The notes under the pieces are model-generated. The model did not search any database, was not told where the DNA came from, and saw only the letters and a list, made by a program, of their open reading frames with translations. A program made the position numbers and the translations under genes. From the NCBI RefSeq assembly GCF_014641945.1, contig NZ_BMIJ01000006.1, positions 310,001 through 374,000 on the forward strand: 64,000 nt of DNA. The letters run 5' to 3'. This document shows positions 26,863 to 35,165 of this stretch, piece by piece. How positions within the stretch are numbered: the first letter of the stretch is position 1; every line of letters begins with the position of its first letter. This DNA comes from Marinobacterium zhoushanense. GTDB taxonomy: Bacteria; Pseudomonadota; Gammaproteobacteria; Pseudomonadales; Balneatricaceae.

Positions 26863-27651
26863 ATGACCTTCCATCAAGCCCTCAATATCAATCAGTTGAC
26901 CCCGGCAATCATGCAATGGTTCGATTCGCCGTTGGGCGGAGAGTTGATAGAGGTAGAGCAGCAATTGCTGGAGCAGGTATTGCCTACGCTGTTTGGCTAC
27001 CATCTGCTACAGATAGGGGTTGATAGCCGCAGGCCCATGTTCGCTGCGAGCCCGGTACCCCACCGAATCCTGCTCGGACCCAGTCTGGAGTTGGGGATGG
27101 AAAAGCGCTCTATCGTGGCATCGAACAGTGAGCTGCCGGTGCAGAGTGACTCCATGGATGTCGTGCTGCTGCACCATGCGCTCGACTTTGCCGAGAACCC
27201 GCATCAGGTGCTACGCGAAGCGGCTAGGGTGCTAAGGCCTGGCGGACATATGGTGATTCTGGGGTTCAACCCGGCGAGCCTCTGGGGCATCGCCCGCTAC
27301 CTGCGCAGACGCAAACAGGTTCCCTGGTCCGCTCATTTCATCCGCCACGGTCGCCTGCAGGATTGGCTGGGGCTGCTGGAGTTGACCGAGGTGCGAACGC
27401 TGTCCGGCTTGTACATGCCGCCCTTCGAAAGCCTTCGGCGTCGGCAGCGCTCTGCCTGGTTGCGCGCGCTGGCCCAGCGGGCGCCCGCCCACTCCGGTGC
27501 GGCGCTGCTTGTCGTAGCGCGCAAGGATGTGCCGGGTATGACGCCGCTGCGCACTCCCTGGCGTCGTAAATTGATCAGTTTGCCGGTAATCGAGCCAAAA
27601 CCCACGGCGCGTGGTCATATGCGAGAGCAGCGCCGTAAGCTTTGTAAATAA
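26863..27651 (+). CDS. YafS-like class I methyltransferase-fold protein
   Basis: A 262-residue protein with a Methyltransf_11-type Rossmann core. Visible elements are the post-II motif VQSDSMDVVLLHHALDFA (near 100) and EAARVLRPGGHMVILGFNP (near 122), typical of SAM methyltransferases. The glycine-rich SAM loop expected as D/E-x-G-x-G-x-G is degenerate: the first strand reads HLLQIGVDSR (near 47). Activity is therefore uncertain. The position between gloB and rnhA matches E. coli yafS. ATG 26863 is close to GAGTGG; GTG 26857 in the same frame is equally possible. The substrate is unknown. The C-terminal tail is strongly basic (TARGHMREQRRKLCK). Confidence 0.8.
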   Translation: MTFHQALNINQLTPAIMQWFDSPLGGELIEVEQQLLEQVLPTLFGYHLLQIGVDSRRPMFAASPVPHRILLGPSLELGMEKRSIVASNSELPVQSDSMDVVLLHHALDFAENPHQVLREAARVLRPGGHMVILGFNPASLWGIARYLRRRKQVPWSAHFIRHGRLQDWLGLLELTEVRTLSGLYMPPFESLRRRQRSAWLRALAQRAPAHSGAALLVVARKDVPGMTPLRTPWRRKLISLPVIEPKPTARGHMREQRRKLCK

Positions 27652-27666
27652 AGGGAACGTAACGTT

Positions 27667-28107
27667 TTGAAAGCGGTTGAAATATTTACCGACGGTGCCT
27701 GTAAGGGGAATCCCGGGCCTGGCGGTTGGGGTGCTATCCTGCGTAGCGGTACGCATGAAAAGGAGCTGTATGGCGGTGAACCGCACACCACCAATAACCG
27801 GATGGAGATGACGGCCGCGATAGAGGCGCTGTCGGCACTTAACCAGCCATGCAAAGTGATACTGACTACCGACTCGGAATATCTGCGCAAGGGAATCACC
27901 GAGTGGCTGGCGGGCTGGAAGCGCAAGGGGTGGAAGACCGCTTCGCGCCAGCCGGTCAAAAATGCCGATCTTTGGCAGTTGCTGGATCAGTTGGTGTCGA
28001 AGCACCAAATCAGCTGGGAGTGGGTCAAGGGCCATAGCGGCCACCCTGAGAATGAGCGCGCCGATCAGTTGGCGAACAGGGGCGTAGAGGAGTTTGGTAA
28101 GCGATGA
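27667..28107 (+). CDS. rnhA: Ribonuclease HI
   Basis: Degrades the RNA strand of RNA-DNA hybrids (R-loops, primers). The 146-residue protein has the four-residue active site in its usual contexts: Asp in [16 protein letters not shown], Glu in [13 protein letters not shown], Asp in [13 protein letters not shown] and the last Asp in NERADQLAN. The flexible-loop His is in [11 protein letters not shown]. The start is TTG 27667, ten bases after AGGGA (27652-27656). No ATG gives a family-like N-terminus. Its end overlaps dnaQ by 4 bp (ATGA), so the two are translated in tandem, as is common in proteobacteria (there often divergent). Confidence 0.97.
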   Translation: MKAVEIFTDGACKGNPGPGGWGAILRSGTHEKELYGGEPHTTNNRMEMTAAIEALSALNQPCKVILTTDSEYLRKGITEWLAGWKRKGWKTASRQPVKNADLWQLLDQLVSKHQISWEWVKGHSGHPENERADQLANRGVEEFGKR

Positions 28108-28823
28108 GTACACGGCAGATCGTGATGGATACGGAGACCACGGGTCTCGAGCCGGAGGAAGGGCACAATATTATCGAGATCGGCTGTGTCGAGATGGAGA
28201 AACGACGGGTCACCGGTAATACCTACCACCAGTACATTCGACCCGATCGCGAGGTGGATGCCGAGGCGATGGCGGTGCATGGGATCAGCAACGAGTTTTT
28301 GGCTGACAAACCCTCATTTGCCGATGTCGTCGACCAGTTTCTGGACTTTGTTCGGGGTGCTGAGCTTATCATCCACAACGCGGCGTTCGACGTAGGCTTC
28401 CTCGACAAGGAGTTAGAGCGTAACGGCTATACCGAGCGGATGGCCGATATCTGCACGATAACCGATTCGCTTGCTCTGGCCCGTCGCAAACATCCAGGCG
28501 CGAAAAACAATCTCGATGCCCTGTGTCGACGTTACGAGATCGATAACTCCCATCGAGAGCTGCACGGCGCTTTGCTCGACTCGGAGATTCTGGCAGATGT
28601 CTACCTGGCGCTGACCGGTGGTCAGACGTCGCTACAGTTGGGCCAGGAGGGCAGTGGCGGCGACGAGGGTGGTGGCGAGCCTCTGCGTCGAGTAGAAGGC
28701 GCAGATGATCTGGCGGTGGTGCGAGCCAGTGCCGACGAGCAGGCGGAGCATGAGGCGTTCCTGAATCTGCTGGATAAGAAGGTGGGCGGTAGCTGTGTGT
28801 GGCGTAGTACTACTGCAGAGTAA
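28104..28823 (+). CDS. dnaQ: DNA polymerase III epsilon subunit, 3'-5' proofreading exonuclease
   Basis: Proofreading subunit of the replicative polymerase, 239 residues, DEDDh exonuclease family. Exo I is [11 protein letters not shown] (Asp and Glu near residues 8-10), Exo [13 protein letters not shown] (near 92) and Exo [18 protein letters not shown] (His and Asp near 155). The last 60 residues form a Gly/Glu-rich linker and a C-terminal segment expected to bind the alpha subunit. The ATG overlaps the rnhA stop. A strong terminator 17 bp after the stop ends the group and is shared with nhaB on the other strand. Confidence 0.97.
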   Translation: MSTRQIVMDTETTGLEPEEGHNIIEIGCVEMEKRRVTGNTYHQYIRPDREVDAEAMAVHGISNEFLADKPSFADVVDQFLDFVRGAELIIHNAAFDVGFLDKELERNGYTERMADICTITDSLALARRKHPGAKNNLDALCRRYEIDNSHRELHGALLDSEILADVYLALTGGQTSLQLGQEGSGGDEGGGEPLRRVEGADDLAVVRASADEQAEHEAFLNLLDKKVGGSCVWRSTTAE

Positions 28824-28840
28824 AGTGGTCTGAATAGCAT

Positions 28841-28870
28841 AAAAAAACGCGGGATAGCCCGCGTTTTTTT
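28841..28870. terminator. Bidirectional terminator between dnaQ and nhaB
   Basis: A 13-bp perfect stem (28841-28853 with 28858-28870), loop ATAG, seven A on one side and seven T on the other. Convergent genes on both sides. Confidence 0.93.
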
Positions 28871-28886
28871 ATGAGCGCTGGAGTCT

Positions 28887-30395
28887 TTAGTGTAGCTCTA
28901 CCAGCACCATGGTGAAGGCGACCACACTCATGACCACCGTATAGGGCAGAGCCATCCATACCATGCGACCATAGGACAGACGGATCAATGGTGCCAGTGC
29001 CGATGTGAGCAGGAACAGGAATGCGGCTTGCCCGTTGGGGGTCGCCACACTGGGAATGTTGGTGCCGGTGTTGATCGCAATCGCCAGACTGTCAAAATGC
29101 TCGCGGCTGATACTGCCGCTCTTGTAAACATCGACAACTTCGTTGATATACACCGTCGCAACGAACACGTTGTCGCTGATTGCTGAAAGTACGCCGTTGG
29201 CAATAAAGAACAAGCCGGGTTGCTTCGCTTCCTCCATCGCCAGAACCGCATGGATGATCGGCTGGAAAAGATGCTGTTCGTGGATGACGGATACGATGGT
29301 AAAGAACACCACAAGCAGGGCGGTGAACGGCAGTGCCTCTTCGAAGGCATGACCGATCTGATGCTCTTCCGTGATGCCATTAAACGCCGTCAGCAGGACG
29401 ATAACGGTCAAGCCGATAAGTCCAACTTCGGCCAGATGGAAGGCCAGAGCCAGGACCAGGAAAATAGCCACGAGGATCTGCACGATGAGAATCGCATGGT
29501 CGCGCTTGGTCTGCTTTTTATCCTGCTGCAATGCATATTCGAGCAGGATGTTACGGACCGAACGGGGCAGGCGAGCACCGTAGCCAAAAATCCTTGTCTT
29601 CTCCAATAGCACGCAAGTGACGAGGCCTGCCGCGAGGACCGGCATGGTCACCGGTGCCATCAGTTTGAAAAATTCCACGAAATCCCAGCCTGCTTTCTGG
29701 GCGATCAGCAGATTCTGCGGTTCACCGACCAGCGTGCAGACGCCGCCGAGTGCGGTGCCGACAGCTCCGTGCATCAGCAGGCTGCGGAGGAAGGCGCGAA
29801 ATGTCTCGAGGTCGCTGCGTTTATCCTCCTGAACTTCGCCATCGTCGGAGTGGTCATGCTCGACCAGTTCCATCTGCTTTCCTGAAGCAACCTTATGGTA
29901 GACGGCATAGAATCCCACCCCCACGCTGATCAGCACCGCCGTGACGGTCAGTGCGTCGAGGAAGGCGGATAGAAACGCTGCTGAAAGGGAAAACAGCAGG
30001 GCCAGGGTTGATTTTGACTTCACTTTTAGCAGGATGCGGGTGAATACCCAAAGCAGCATGCTTTTCATGAAGTAGATCCCTGCTACCATGAACATCAATA
30101 GCAGGATCACCTCAAGGTTGCCTGCGACTTCATGATAAACGGATTCCGGTGATGCTAAACCTATCAGCACTGCTTCAATGGCCAATAATCCACCCGGCTG
30201 CAAGGGGTAGCACTTCAGTGCCAGCGCCAGGGTGAATATGAACTCGAAGATCAGCAGCCAACCTGTGACTGCGGGTCCAGCCACGTAAAGCAGAATGGGG
30301 TTTAGGATCAGAAATCCGACAACTGCCTGTTTGTACCACGTTGGCGAGTTGCCTAGAAAATTGCGCGTGAACGCCTGTGTCAGGGTTTGGCTCAT
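28887..30395 (-). CDS. nhaB: Na+/H+ antiporter NhaB
   Basis: Inner-membrane sodium/proton antiporter, 502 residues, about 12 membrane segments. The N-terminus ([14 protein letters not shown]) and the stretch [26 protein letters not shown] are diagnostic for NhaB rather than NhaA or NhaD. Other family segments are [23 protein letters not shown] and [22 protein letters not shown] chose ATG 30395 (AAGGAA about 11 bases upstream), because the 36-residue in-frame extension to 30503 is not family-like. With NQR (a sodium exporter) in the same window, this points to a sodium-based lifestyle. The leader contains a perfect 7-bp inverted repeat (30433-30468). Confidence 0.95.
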   Translation of the reverse strand: MSQTLTQAFTRNFLGNSPTWYKQAVVGFLILNPILLYVAGPAVTGWLLIFEFIFTLALALKCYPLQPGGLLAIEAVLIGLASPESVYHEVAGNLEVILLLMFMVAGIYFMKSMLLWVFTRILLKVKSKSTLALLFSLSAAFLSAFLDALTVTAVLISVGVGFYAVYHKVASGKQMELVEHDHSDDGEVQEDKRSDLETFRAFLRSLLMHGAVGTALGGVCTLVGEPQNLLIAQKAGWDFVEFFKLMAPVTMPVLAAGLVTCVLLEKTRIFGYGARLPRSVRNILLEYALQQDKKQTKRDHAILIVQILVAIFLVLALAFHLAEVGLIGLTVIVLLTAFNGITEEHQIGHAFEEALPFTALLVVFFTIVSVIHEQHLFQPIIHAVLAMEEAKQPGLFFIANGVLSAISDNVFVATVYINEVVDVYKSGSISREHFDSLAIAINTGTNIPSVATPNGQAAFLFLLTSALAPLIRLSYGRMVWMALPYTVVMSVVAFTMVLVELH

Positions 30396-30432
30396 CAGGT
30401 ATGGGTTCCTTAGCTTTATCTGAAATGCTCTG

Positions 30433-30468
30433 CATGAGGATCTTGTAATTGCTTTAGTTGGCCTCATG
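30433..30468 (-). promoter_or_regulatory. Inverted repeat in nhaB leader
   Basis: CATGAGG (30433-30439) and CCTCATG (30462-30468), perfect complements spaced by 22 nt, 38 bp upstream of the nhaB ATG. It could be a stem in the nhaB mRNA leader or a DNA operator between nhaB and nudC. Confidence 0.4.
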
Positions 30469-30665
30469 AACTTTGCGAGCAGCCCTGGCTGGAAATATCT
30501 CACGTCTGAGGGGTGAGTATCCTTCGCGGGGCGACGTCAGAGCGGTGCTTCACGTCAGATAATGGTGAAGTTTCTACTGGCGTCTGTGTCAGAGCGGCCC
30601 AATCCTAGCAGCAGATTGCAGATCGCGGAAGTCGCAGCTTGTCGCGGGGCGATATAGGAGGTGTA

Positions 30666-31400
30666 GTGAAATATCTGGTAAGCCATCAAGGAAAGTTGCT
30701 GTCAGATCGACTTTCTGAACCGCTGTTCGGCGAACGGCCGATCAGCGAAGCGGGATGTGAGGCACTGTATCAGGTGGTGGAGGGGGTGAGTCTGCTGGTT
30801 GCCAACTCCGACCTGCATGGGCTGTTACCCCTGGATCTGCGAAGCAAATTGGCGCAAGCCGATGAGGCCGGATTTGGTCTGCTTGCACGGGCCGCTCAAA
30901 TCGCCGTTTGGCATGATCGGCACCGTTACTGCGGTCACTGTGGTTCGGCGGTTGAGGTGGATGCGGTCGAGTTGGCTAAGGTCTGTCACTCCTGTGGGCT
31001 GAGCGTATATCCCAGAATTTCGCCTTGCATCATTGTGCTGGTGGTCGACGGCGATCGTTGTCTTCTCGCGCACAATCCACGCTTCCCGCGCGGCCGATTC
31101 AGCACCCTGGCTGGTTTCATCGAGGCGGGCGAGAGCGCTGAGGCCGCGGTGGCAAGGGAGATACGCGAAGAGGTCGGTGTCGAGGTGAACAATATACGTT
31201 ATGTCACCAGCCAGGCCTGGCCTTTTCCCCATTCACTGATGCTTGGTTTCTTCGCGGACTACGCCGGTGGCGAGTTGAAGCCCGATGGCGTTGAGATCAC
31301 CGAAGCAGGATGGTTTTCGCGCGAAGAGCTGCCGGATCTGCCGCCGCGCTTTGCGATCTCTCGACTGTTGATCGAACGCTTCATCGCCGGACGCCATTGA
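30666..31400 (+). CDS. nudC: NAD(H)/NAD-capped RNA hydrolase NudC
   Basis: Nudix enzyme that hydrolyses NADH and removes NAD caps from RNA, 244 residues. A zinc ribbon lies near 90-115 (YCGHCGSAVE and VCHSCGLSV) and is followed by YPRISPCIIV. The Nudix box GFIEAGESAEAAVAREIREEVGV lies near 157-179 (first part GFIEAGES, catalytic REIREEVG). The NudC-specific downstream motif, normally SQPWPFPxS, reads SQAWPFPHS here. GTG 30666 is the start, with TAGGAGG at 30655-30661. It is divergent from nhaB and convergent with the SCP2 gene. The 270 bp between nhaB and nudC hold repeated CGTC(A/T)GA motifs. Confidence 0.95.
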   Translation: MKYLVSHQGKLLSDRLSEPLFGERPISEAGCEALYQVVEGVSLLVANSDLHGLLPLDLRSKLAQADEAGFGLLARAAQIAVWHDRHRYCGHCGSAVEVDAVELAKVCHSCGLSVYPRISPCIIVLVVDGDRCLLAHNPRFPRGRFSTLAGFIEAGESAEAAVAREIREEVGVEVNNIRYVTSQAWPFPHSLMLGFFADYAGGELKPDGVEITEAGWFSREELPDLPPRFAISRLLIERFIAGRH

Positions 31401-31428
31401 AACCTGATGTTCTCGGCTGTTGCGCGTG

Positions 31429-31761
31429 TTATCGCTTGTGGCCGCTGAACAGCTTACTGAGACGGGTCGCCAGCATGACGTTGCCCTCTGCGCGCAGCTG
31501 GCCTTTCATAAACGCACTCATGCCATCCTGTTCGCCAGTCACGACGCGGATCAGGGTTGCTTCGTTCAGATGCAGGGTTATATCAGGATCCTGGTGCTCG
31601 CCGGCTATCCCTTCGCACTGCCGGTCGGCGATAGAGATGTAGAAAGGAGTGGCGTCGCTGACCTGGAACTGAAAAGTCGCCTTTAGGTCTCCCGCGTGTT
31701 CGGGATTGAAGCGGGACGGCAGCTTTTCGATGATCTGCTCTACAGTGATGACGGTGCTCAT
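31429..31761 (-). CDS. SCP2 sterol-binding domain protein
   Basis: A free-standing SCP2 fold of 110 residues; such domains bind lipids or hydrophobic ligands in a cytosolic pocket. Seen are the alternating beta pattern (KATFQFQVSD, PFYISIAD, DITLHLNEATLIRVVTGEQDG) and the terminal helix GQLRAEGNVMLATRLSKLF. It resembles the accessory SCP2 proteins of proteobacteria, some of which act in ubiquinone synthesis (UbiJ/UbiT type), but I cannot assign one of these roles. The start codon lies 20 bp from a palindrome that matches the core of the PsrA operator. This suggests fatty-acid-linked control together with the divergent sohB-psrA genes. Confidence 0.82.
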   Translation of the reverse strand: MSTVITVEQIIEKLPSRFNPEHAGDLKATFQFQVSDATPFYISIADRQCEGIAGEHQDPDITLHLNEATLIRVVTGEQDGMSAFMKGQLRAEGNVMLATRLSKLFSGHKR

Positions 31762-31781
31762 GAATGGGGGAAACCCTGCTC

Positions 31782-31796
31782 TAAAACGGTGTTTTA
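31782..31796. promoter_or_regulatory. Candidate PsrA-type operator
   Basis: The palindrome TAAAAC-GGT-GTTTTA at 31782-31796 contains AAAC-N3-GTTT, the core of the Pseudomonas PsrA operator as I remember it (G/C AAAC N2-4 GTTT G/C). Outer bases are A/T instead of G/C. It covers the -35 position of the sohB promoter and lies 20 bp before the SCP2 start codon; a PsrA-like gene follows sohB. Confidence 0.5.
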
Positions 31797-31807
31797 ATCG
31801 GATGTTA

Positions 31808-31816
31808 TGTTACAGT
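31808..31816 (+). promoter_or_regulatory. Possible extended -10 promoter of sohB
   Basis: TGTTACAGT at 31808-31816 (TGn plus TACAGT). Start expected near 31823, leader about 43 nt. The -35 position falls within the candidate PsrA palindrome. Confidence 0.4.
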
Positions 31817-31865
31817 ACGCGCCCCCGCAGCGCTAATACCGGGTGCTGCGTGACAGGAGAGAATT

Positions 31866-32930
31866 GTGACCGAATTTCTTGCTGATTATGGCCTGTTTTT
31901 GGCCAAGACATTGACCGTTATTATCGGCATTTTGCTTGTTCTTTCGGGTGTGGGGTCTCTGGTGGCAAGGCGCCGGGAGGCACGTGAGGGGCATGTCGAA
32001 GTCAAAAATCTAAATCAGCATCTCGAAGAGATGCAGCAGGATATAGAAGATGAGGTTTTTGACGAACAGCGTTTAAAACAGCTCCATAAAGAGCAGAAGA
32101 AGGCGGACAAGCGCGAGGCAAAAGAGCGCAAGAAAGCGTTAAAGAAAGGCGAGGAGCCTGCAGCCGAGCGTAAGCGCATCTTCGTGCTTGATTTCGACGG
32201 CGACCTGCATGCGTCTCAGGTCGACTGGCTGCGCGAGGAGATCAGCGCGGTGTTGACACTGGCGCGCAAGGAGGACGAGGTGGTGGTGCGCCTCGAAAGC
32301 GGCGGTGGCCTGGTTCACGGGTATGGCCTTGCAGCCTCGCAGCTCGAGCGCATTCGTAAACGTGAAATACCGCTGACAATCTGCGTTGATAAGGTCGCGG
32401 CCAGCGGTGGCTATATGATGGCATGTATCGGCAACAAGCTGATCGCGGCTCCCTTTGCTCTGGTCGGCTCCATTGGTGTCGTCGCGCAACTGCCGAACTT
32501 CCACCGGTTGCTGAAAAAACATGACGTTGACTACGAGATCTTCACCGCCGGTGAGTATAAGCGCACGTTGACGCTGTTTGGTGAGAACACCGACCATGGG
32601 CGGAAGAAGTTTATCGAGGAGCTGGAGGACACTCACGGCCTGTTCAAGGAGTTCGTGCGTGAGTACCGTCCGGCACTGGACCTGGACAAGATCGCTACCG
32701 GTGAGGTGTGGTTCGGGCGTCGTGCGCTGGATATGGGGCTTGTTGATGGCCTGGGTACGAGCGATGACTACCTGTTCGAAGCGTGCGAAAACGCCGATGT
32801 CTATCATGTTCGATATGAGTTGAAAAAGGGGTTGCAGGAGCGCTTGAGCGAGCTGTCGGTTCAGGTGGCCGATCGCACGGTTAACCGCTTTGCCCAGCGG
32901 CTGTATAACAGCCGTTTCTGGTCTCGTTGA
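31866..32930 (+). CDS. sohB: Inner-membrane serine protease SohB (S49 family)
   Basis: A signal-peptide-peptidase-like protease of family S49 with its active site in the periplasm or at the membrane, 354 residues. It has an N-terminal membrane helix (TLTVIIGILLVLSGVGSLV), a Lys/Glu-rich coiled-coil-like linker (about 60-100) and the protease domain. The catalytic Ser lies in KVAASGGYMMAC (near 183), with the general base Lys likely in AGEYKRTL (near 232). The preceding LESGGGLVHGYG forms the oxyanion region. GTG 31866 follows CAGGAGAG. It is divergent from the SCP2 gene and 30 bp upstream of the TetR regulator, with which it may form an operon. Confidence 0.94.
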   Translation: MTEFLADYGLFLAKTLTVIIGILLVLSGVGSLVARRREAREGHVEVKNLNQHLEEMQQDIEDEVFDEQRLKQLHKEQKKADKREAKERKKALKKGEEPAAERKRIFVLDFDGDLHASQVDWLREEISAVLTLARKEDEVVVRLESGGGLVHGYGLAASQLERIRKREIPLTICVDKVAASGGYMMACIGNKLIAAPFALVGSIGVVAQLPNFHRLLKKHDVDYEIFTAGEYKRTLTLFGENTDHGRKKFIEELEDTHGLFKEFVREYRPALDLDKIATGEVWFGRRALDMGLVDGLGTSDDYLFEACENADVYHVRYELKKGLQERLSELSVQVADRTVNRFAQRLYNSRFWSR

Positions 32931-32960
32931 GGCTGTCTGGAGTATCGGGAGTGGTGCAGT

Positions 32961-33659
32961 ATGGCCACCGATAAAAGGGCTGGGACTGAAGTGAGGGGAA
33001 AAATGCAGGAATCGGATACTGCGACACGGATCGTGCTGGCGGCCGAGGAGTTGTTCGCCGAGCAGGGATTCATAGAAACCACGATGCGTCAGATCACCGC
33101 ACGCGCGGACGTCAATCTGGCTGCCGTCAATTACCATTACGGTTCTAAAAACGGGCTGATCGAAGCAGTCGCGCAACGCTTTCTTGAGCCGCTGTGCGAG
33201 CAGCTCGAGCAGCGGCTGGCCGAGCGGGAGATCGATGGCCATCAATTTCCCAGCGTTGAAGAACTGCTTGAGATCCTGATGCGGGCGCTGTTGGTGGTGA
33301 AGGAGGTCAATCCGCACGCGTTGTCGCTGTTTATGCGCTTGCTGGACCTGGCCTATGCGCCGGGTCAGGATGGGCTGCGGGCTTTTCTGCTCGACGGTTA
33401 CGGTGACCGGTTTCGACCCTTGATCGAGCTGGTACGGCGTAATGCGGCCCCGGTCGAGGAGGATGAGTTTTTCTGGCGCATGCATTTTCTGCTTGGCGCC
33501 ATGATATTCACCCTGTCCAACTACGCCACACTCAGTGCTTTCTCCGGTCAGGAAGCGGAGGCCTCGGCCGATATCGAGCGTACCCTGCACCGTATGATTC
33601 CGGTAATCGGTGCGGGCTTTCAGGCGCGTGGCGAGTCGACCTGGTTCTGCAAGGTGTGA
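32961..33659 (+). CDS. TetR-family regulator, PsrA-like
   Basis: A 232-residue TetR repressor. The helix-turn-helix spans residues 20-65 (RIVLAAEELFAEQGF, TMRQITARADVNLAAVNYHYGSK shortened), and LAAVNYHYGSKNGLIEAV is very like the PsrA recognition helix region. PsrA of Pseudomonas responds to long-chain fatty acyl signals and represses beta-oxidation genes and itself. The C-terminal ligand domain is all-helical (FLEPLCEQLEQRLAER; FMRLLDLAYAPGQ). ATG 32961 has GGGAG nine bases upstream; ATG 33003 in the same frame is an alternative that would remove a 14-residue tail. A palindrome matching the PsrA operator core lies at the start of the sohB-psrA group, which supports autoregulation. The symbol psrA is withheld until orthology is tested. 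Confidence 0.85.
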   Translation: MATDKRAGTEVRGKMQESDTATRIVLAAEELFAEQGFIETTMRQITARADVNLAAVNYHYGSKNGLIEAVAQRFLEPLCEQLEQRLAEREIDGHQFPSVEELLEILMRALLVVKEVNPHALSLFMRLLDLAYAPGQDGLRAFLLDGYGDRFRPLIELVRRNAAPVEEDEFFWRMHFLLGAMIFTLSNYATLSAFSGQEAEASADIERTLHRMIPVIGAGFQARGESTWFCKV

Positions 33660-33661
33660 CC

Positions 33662-34141
33662 GTGAAACGGCTCAAGATCTCTCTGTCCCGACAGCAGATG
33701 TACCTGTTGGAGCGGGATGAGGAGCTGGGCTCCTGGCCCGTATCCACTGCTGCCAACGGGCCTGGAGAGATCAACGGCAGCGGCTGTACGCCGCGCGGTG
33801 CACACTACATCCGTGCCTGTATAGGTACAGGTGAACCAGAAAATGCGGTGTTCATAGGTCGCCGTGCTACCGGCGAAATCTACTCGCCCGAACTTGCCAA
33901 AGCCCATCCTGAGCGGGACTGGATACTGACTCGCATCCTATGGCTTTGTGGGCGGGAGCCGGGGATTAACCGGCTGGGCAACTGCGATTCCCAGCGCCGC
34001 TATATCTATATCCATGGAACTCCCGACAGCGAACCGATGGGGATACCGCGCTCGCATGGCTGTATCCGCATGCGCAATCGCGACCTGATCGAACTGTTCG
34101 AACTGGTTTCTCCCGGCACGCCTGTCGATATTCACGAGTGA
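33662..34141 (+). CDS. L,D-transpeptidase (YkuD domain)
   Basis: A small enzyme of 159 residues containing essentially only the YkuD catalytic domain. The active-site motif is clear: HGTPDSEPMG near 114 and SHGCIRMRNRDLIELFEL near 129, with the nucleophilic Cys in SHGCIRM. I see no signal peptide or membrane helix at the N-terminus (VKRLKISLSRQQMYLLERDEE shortened), which is unusual for a periplasmic transpeptidase. The domain may instead be cytosolic, where some members act as L,D-carboxypeptidases. GTG 33662 has AAGG seven bases upstream; GTG 33656 overlaps the regulator stop. The neighbour nagZ (murein recycling) lies 7 bp downstream. Confidence 0.85.
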   Translation: MKRLKISLSRQQMYLLERDEELGSWPVSTAANGPGEINGSGCTPRGAHYIRACIGTGEPENAVFIGRRATGEIYSPELAKAHPERDWILTRILWLCGREPGINRLGNCDSQRRYIYIHGTPDSEPMGIPRSHGCIRMRNRDLIELFELVSPGTPVDIHE

Positions 34142-34148
34142 GGACATT

Positions 34149-35165
34149 ATGACGATCGGAGCCCTGATGCTGGACCTGGAGGGGCTGGCCCTGACCGCCG
34201 AGGAGGAGCTGTTGCTGGCTCAACCGGATGTTGGTGGGCTGATTCTATTTGCCCGTAACTACACATCTCCCGAACAGCTACGTGCGCTGATGAAGCAGGT
34301 TCGCTCGGTGCGGCCAGACCTGTTGGTTGCGATCGATCAGGAGGGCGGGCGAGTGCAGCGGATCCGTACCGGCGCCACGGTGTTGCCGCCGATGGCGTCG
34401 CTCGGCAAGCTTTGGCAGCTGAATGCTCAACAGGCGCTGGATGATGCCCGCGAGCTGGGATGGCTGATGGCGGCCGAGCTGCGGCAGTTTGATATCGACT
34501 TCAGTTTCGCGCCGGTGCTCGATATCGATTGGACGCGCAGTGGCGTGATCGGTGATCGTGCCTTTGCCGACTCCGTCGACGCGGTAGCCCAATTGGCGGC
34601 CTGTTTCATGGCAGGGATGCATGAAGCGGGTATGGCGGCTACTGGTAAGCATTTTCCCGGGCACGGTTGGGTTCAGGCCGACTCCCACCTGGAGATTCCG
34701 GTGGATGAGCGTCCGCTGGAACAGCTGGAAACACTGGATATGCAGCCTTTCGCCAGGCTGATCCAGGAGGGGTTGGATGCGATCATGCCGGCCCATGTGA
34801 TCTATTCGCAGCTTGATACAGACCCCGCCGGTTTCTCCACGTACTGGCTTCGCGATCAGTTGCGGGGGCGCCTTGATTTTGACGGTGTGATCTTCAGCGA
34901 CGATCTGACCATGGAGGGTGCCAGTGTTGCCGGCGGGTATCCGGCGCGAGCGGAGAAGGCGCTGCAAGCGGGGTGCGATATGGTGCTTGTCTGCAACCAT
35001 CGGGCAGGGGCACGGGAGGTGCTGAACTATTTGCAGGGCGCCAAAACGGCCGCATCGCCTCGTCTGGAGCGGATGCGGGCCAAGCCTGGCATCGCGTACG
35101 ATCAAACCAGGCTGCAGCGCGCGCGTACTATCGCCGAGCGGTTGCGCGGGGGGATGTCTGCGTGA
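34149..35165 (+). CDS. nagZ: Beta-N-acetylhexosaminidase NagZ
   Basis: Cytosolic family 3 glycosidase that removes GlcNAc from 1,6-anhydro-muropeptides during peptidoglycan recycling, 338 residues. Motifs are IGALMLDLEGLALTAEE, VAIDQEGGRVQRI near 58, the catalytic acid/base loop KHFPGHGWVQADSHLE near 171 (His in the GHG loop), and the nucleophile Asp in FDGVIFSDDLTMEGAS near 248. Its product influences AmpR-type beta-lactamase induction in relatives. It sits directly behind the L,D-transpeptidase and overlaps the mscS-like gene by 4 bp (GTGA), so these three genes are probably one translation-coupled unit. Confidence 0.96.
   Translation: MTIGALMLDLEGLALTAEEELLLAQPDVGGLILFARNYTSPEQLRALMKQVRSVRPDLLVAIDQEGGRVQRIRTGATVLPPMASLGKLWQLNAQQALDDARELGWLMAAELRQFDIDFSFAPVLDIDWTRSGVIGDRAFADSVDAVAQLAACFMAGMHEAGMAATGKHFPGHGWVQADSHLEIPVDERPLEQLETLDMQPFARLIQEGLDAIMPAHVIYSQLDTDPAGFSTYWLRDQLRGRLDFDGVIFSDDLTMEGASVAGGYPARAEKALQAGCDMVLVCNHRAGAREVLNYLQGAKTAASPRLERMRAKPGIAYDQTRLQRARTIAERLRGGMSA

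Noticed and set aside
32139..33590. A 483-codon minus-strand open frame opposite sohB and the TetR gene
   Set aside because: Spans two well-identified plus-strand genes and the gap between them; no domain or start signal.
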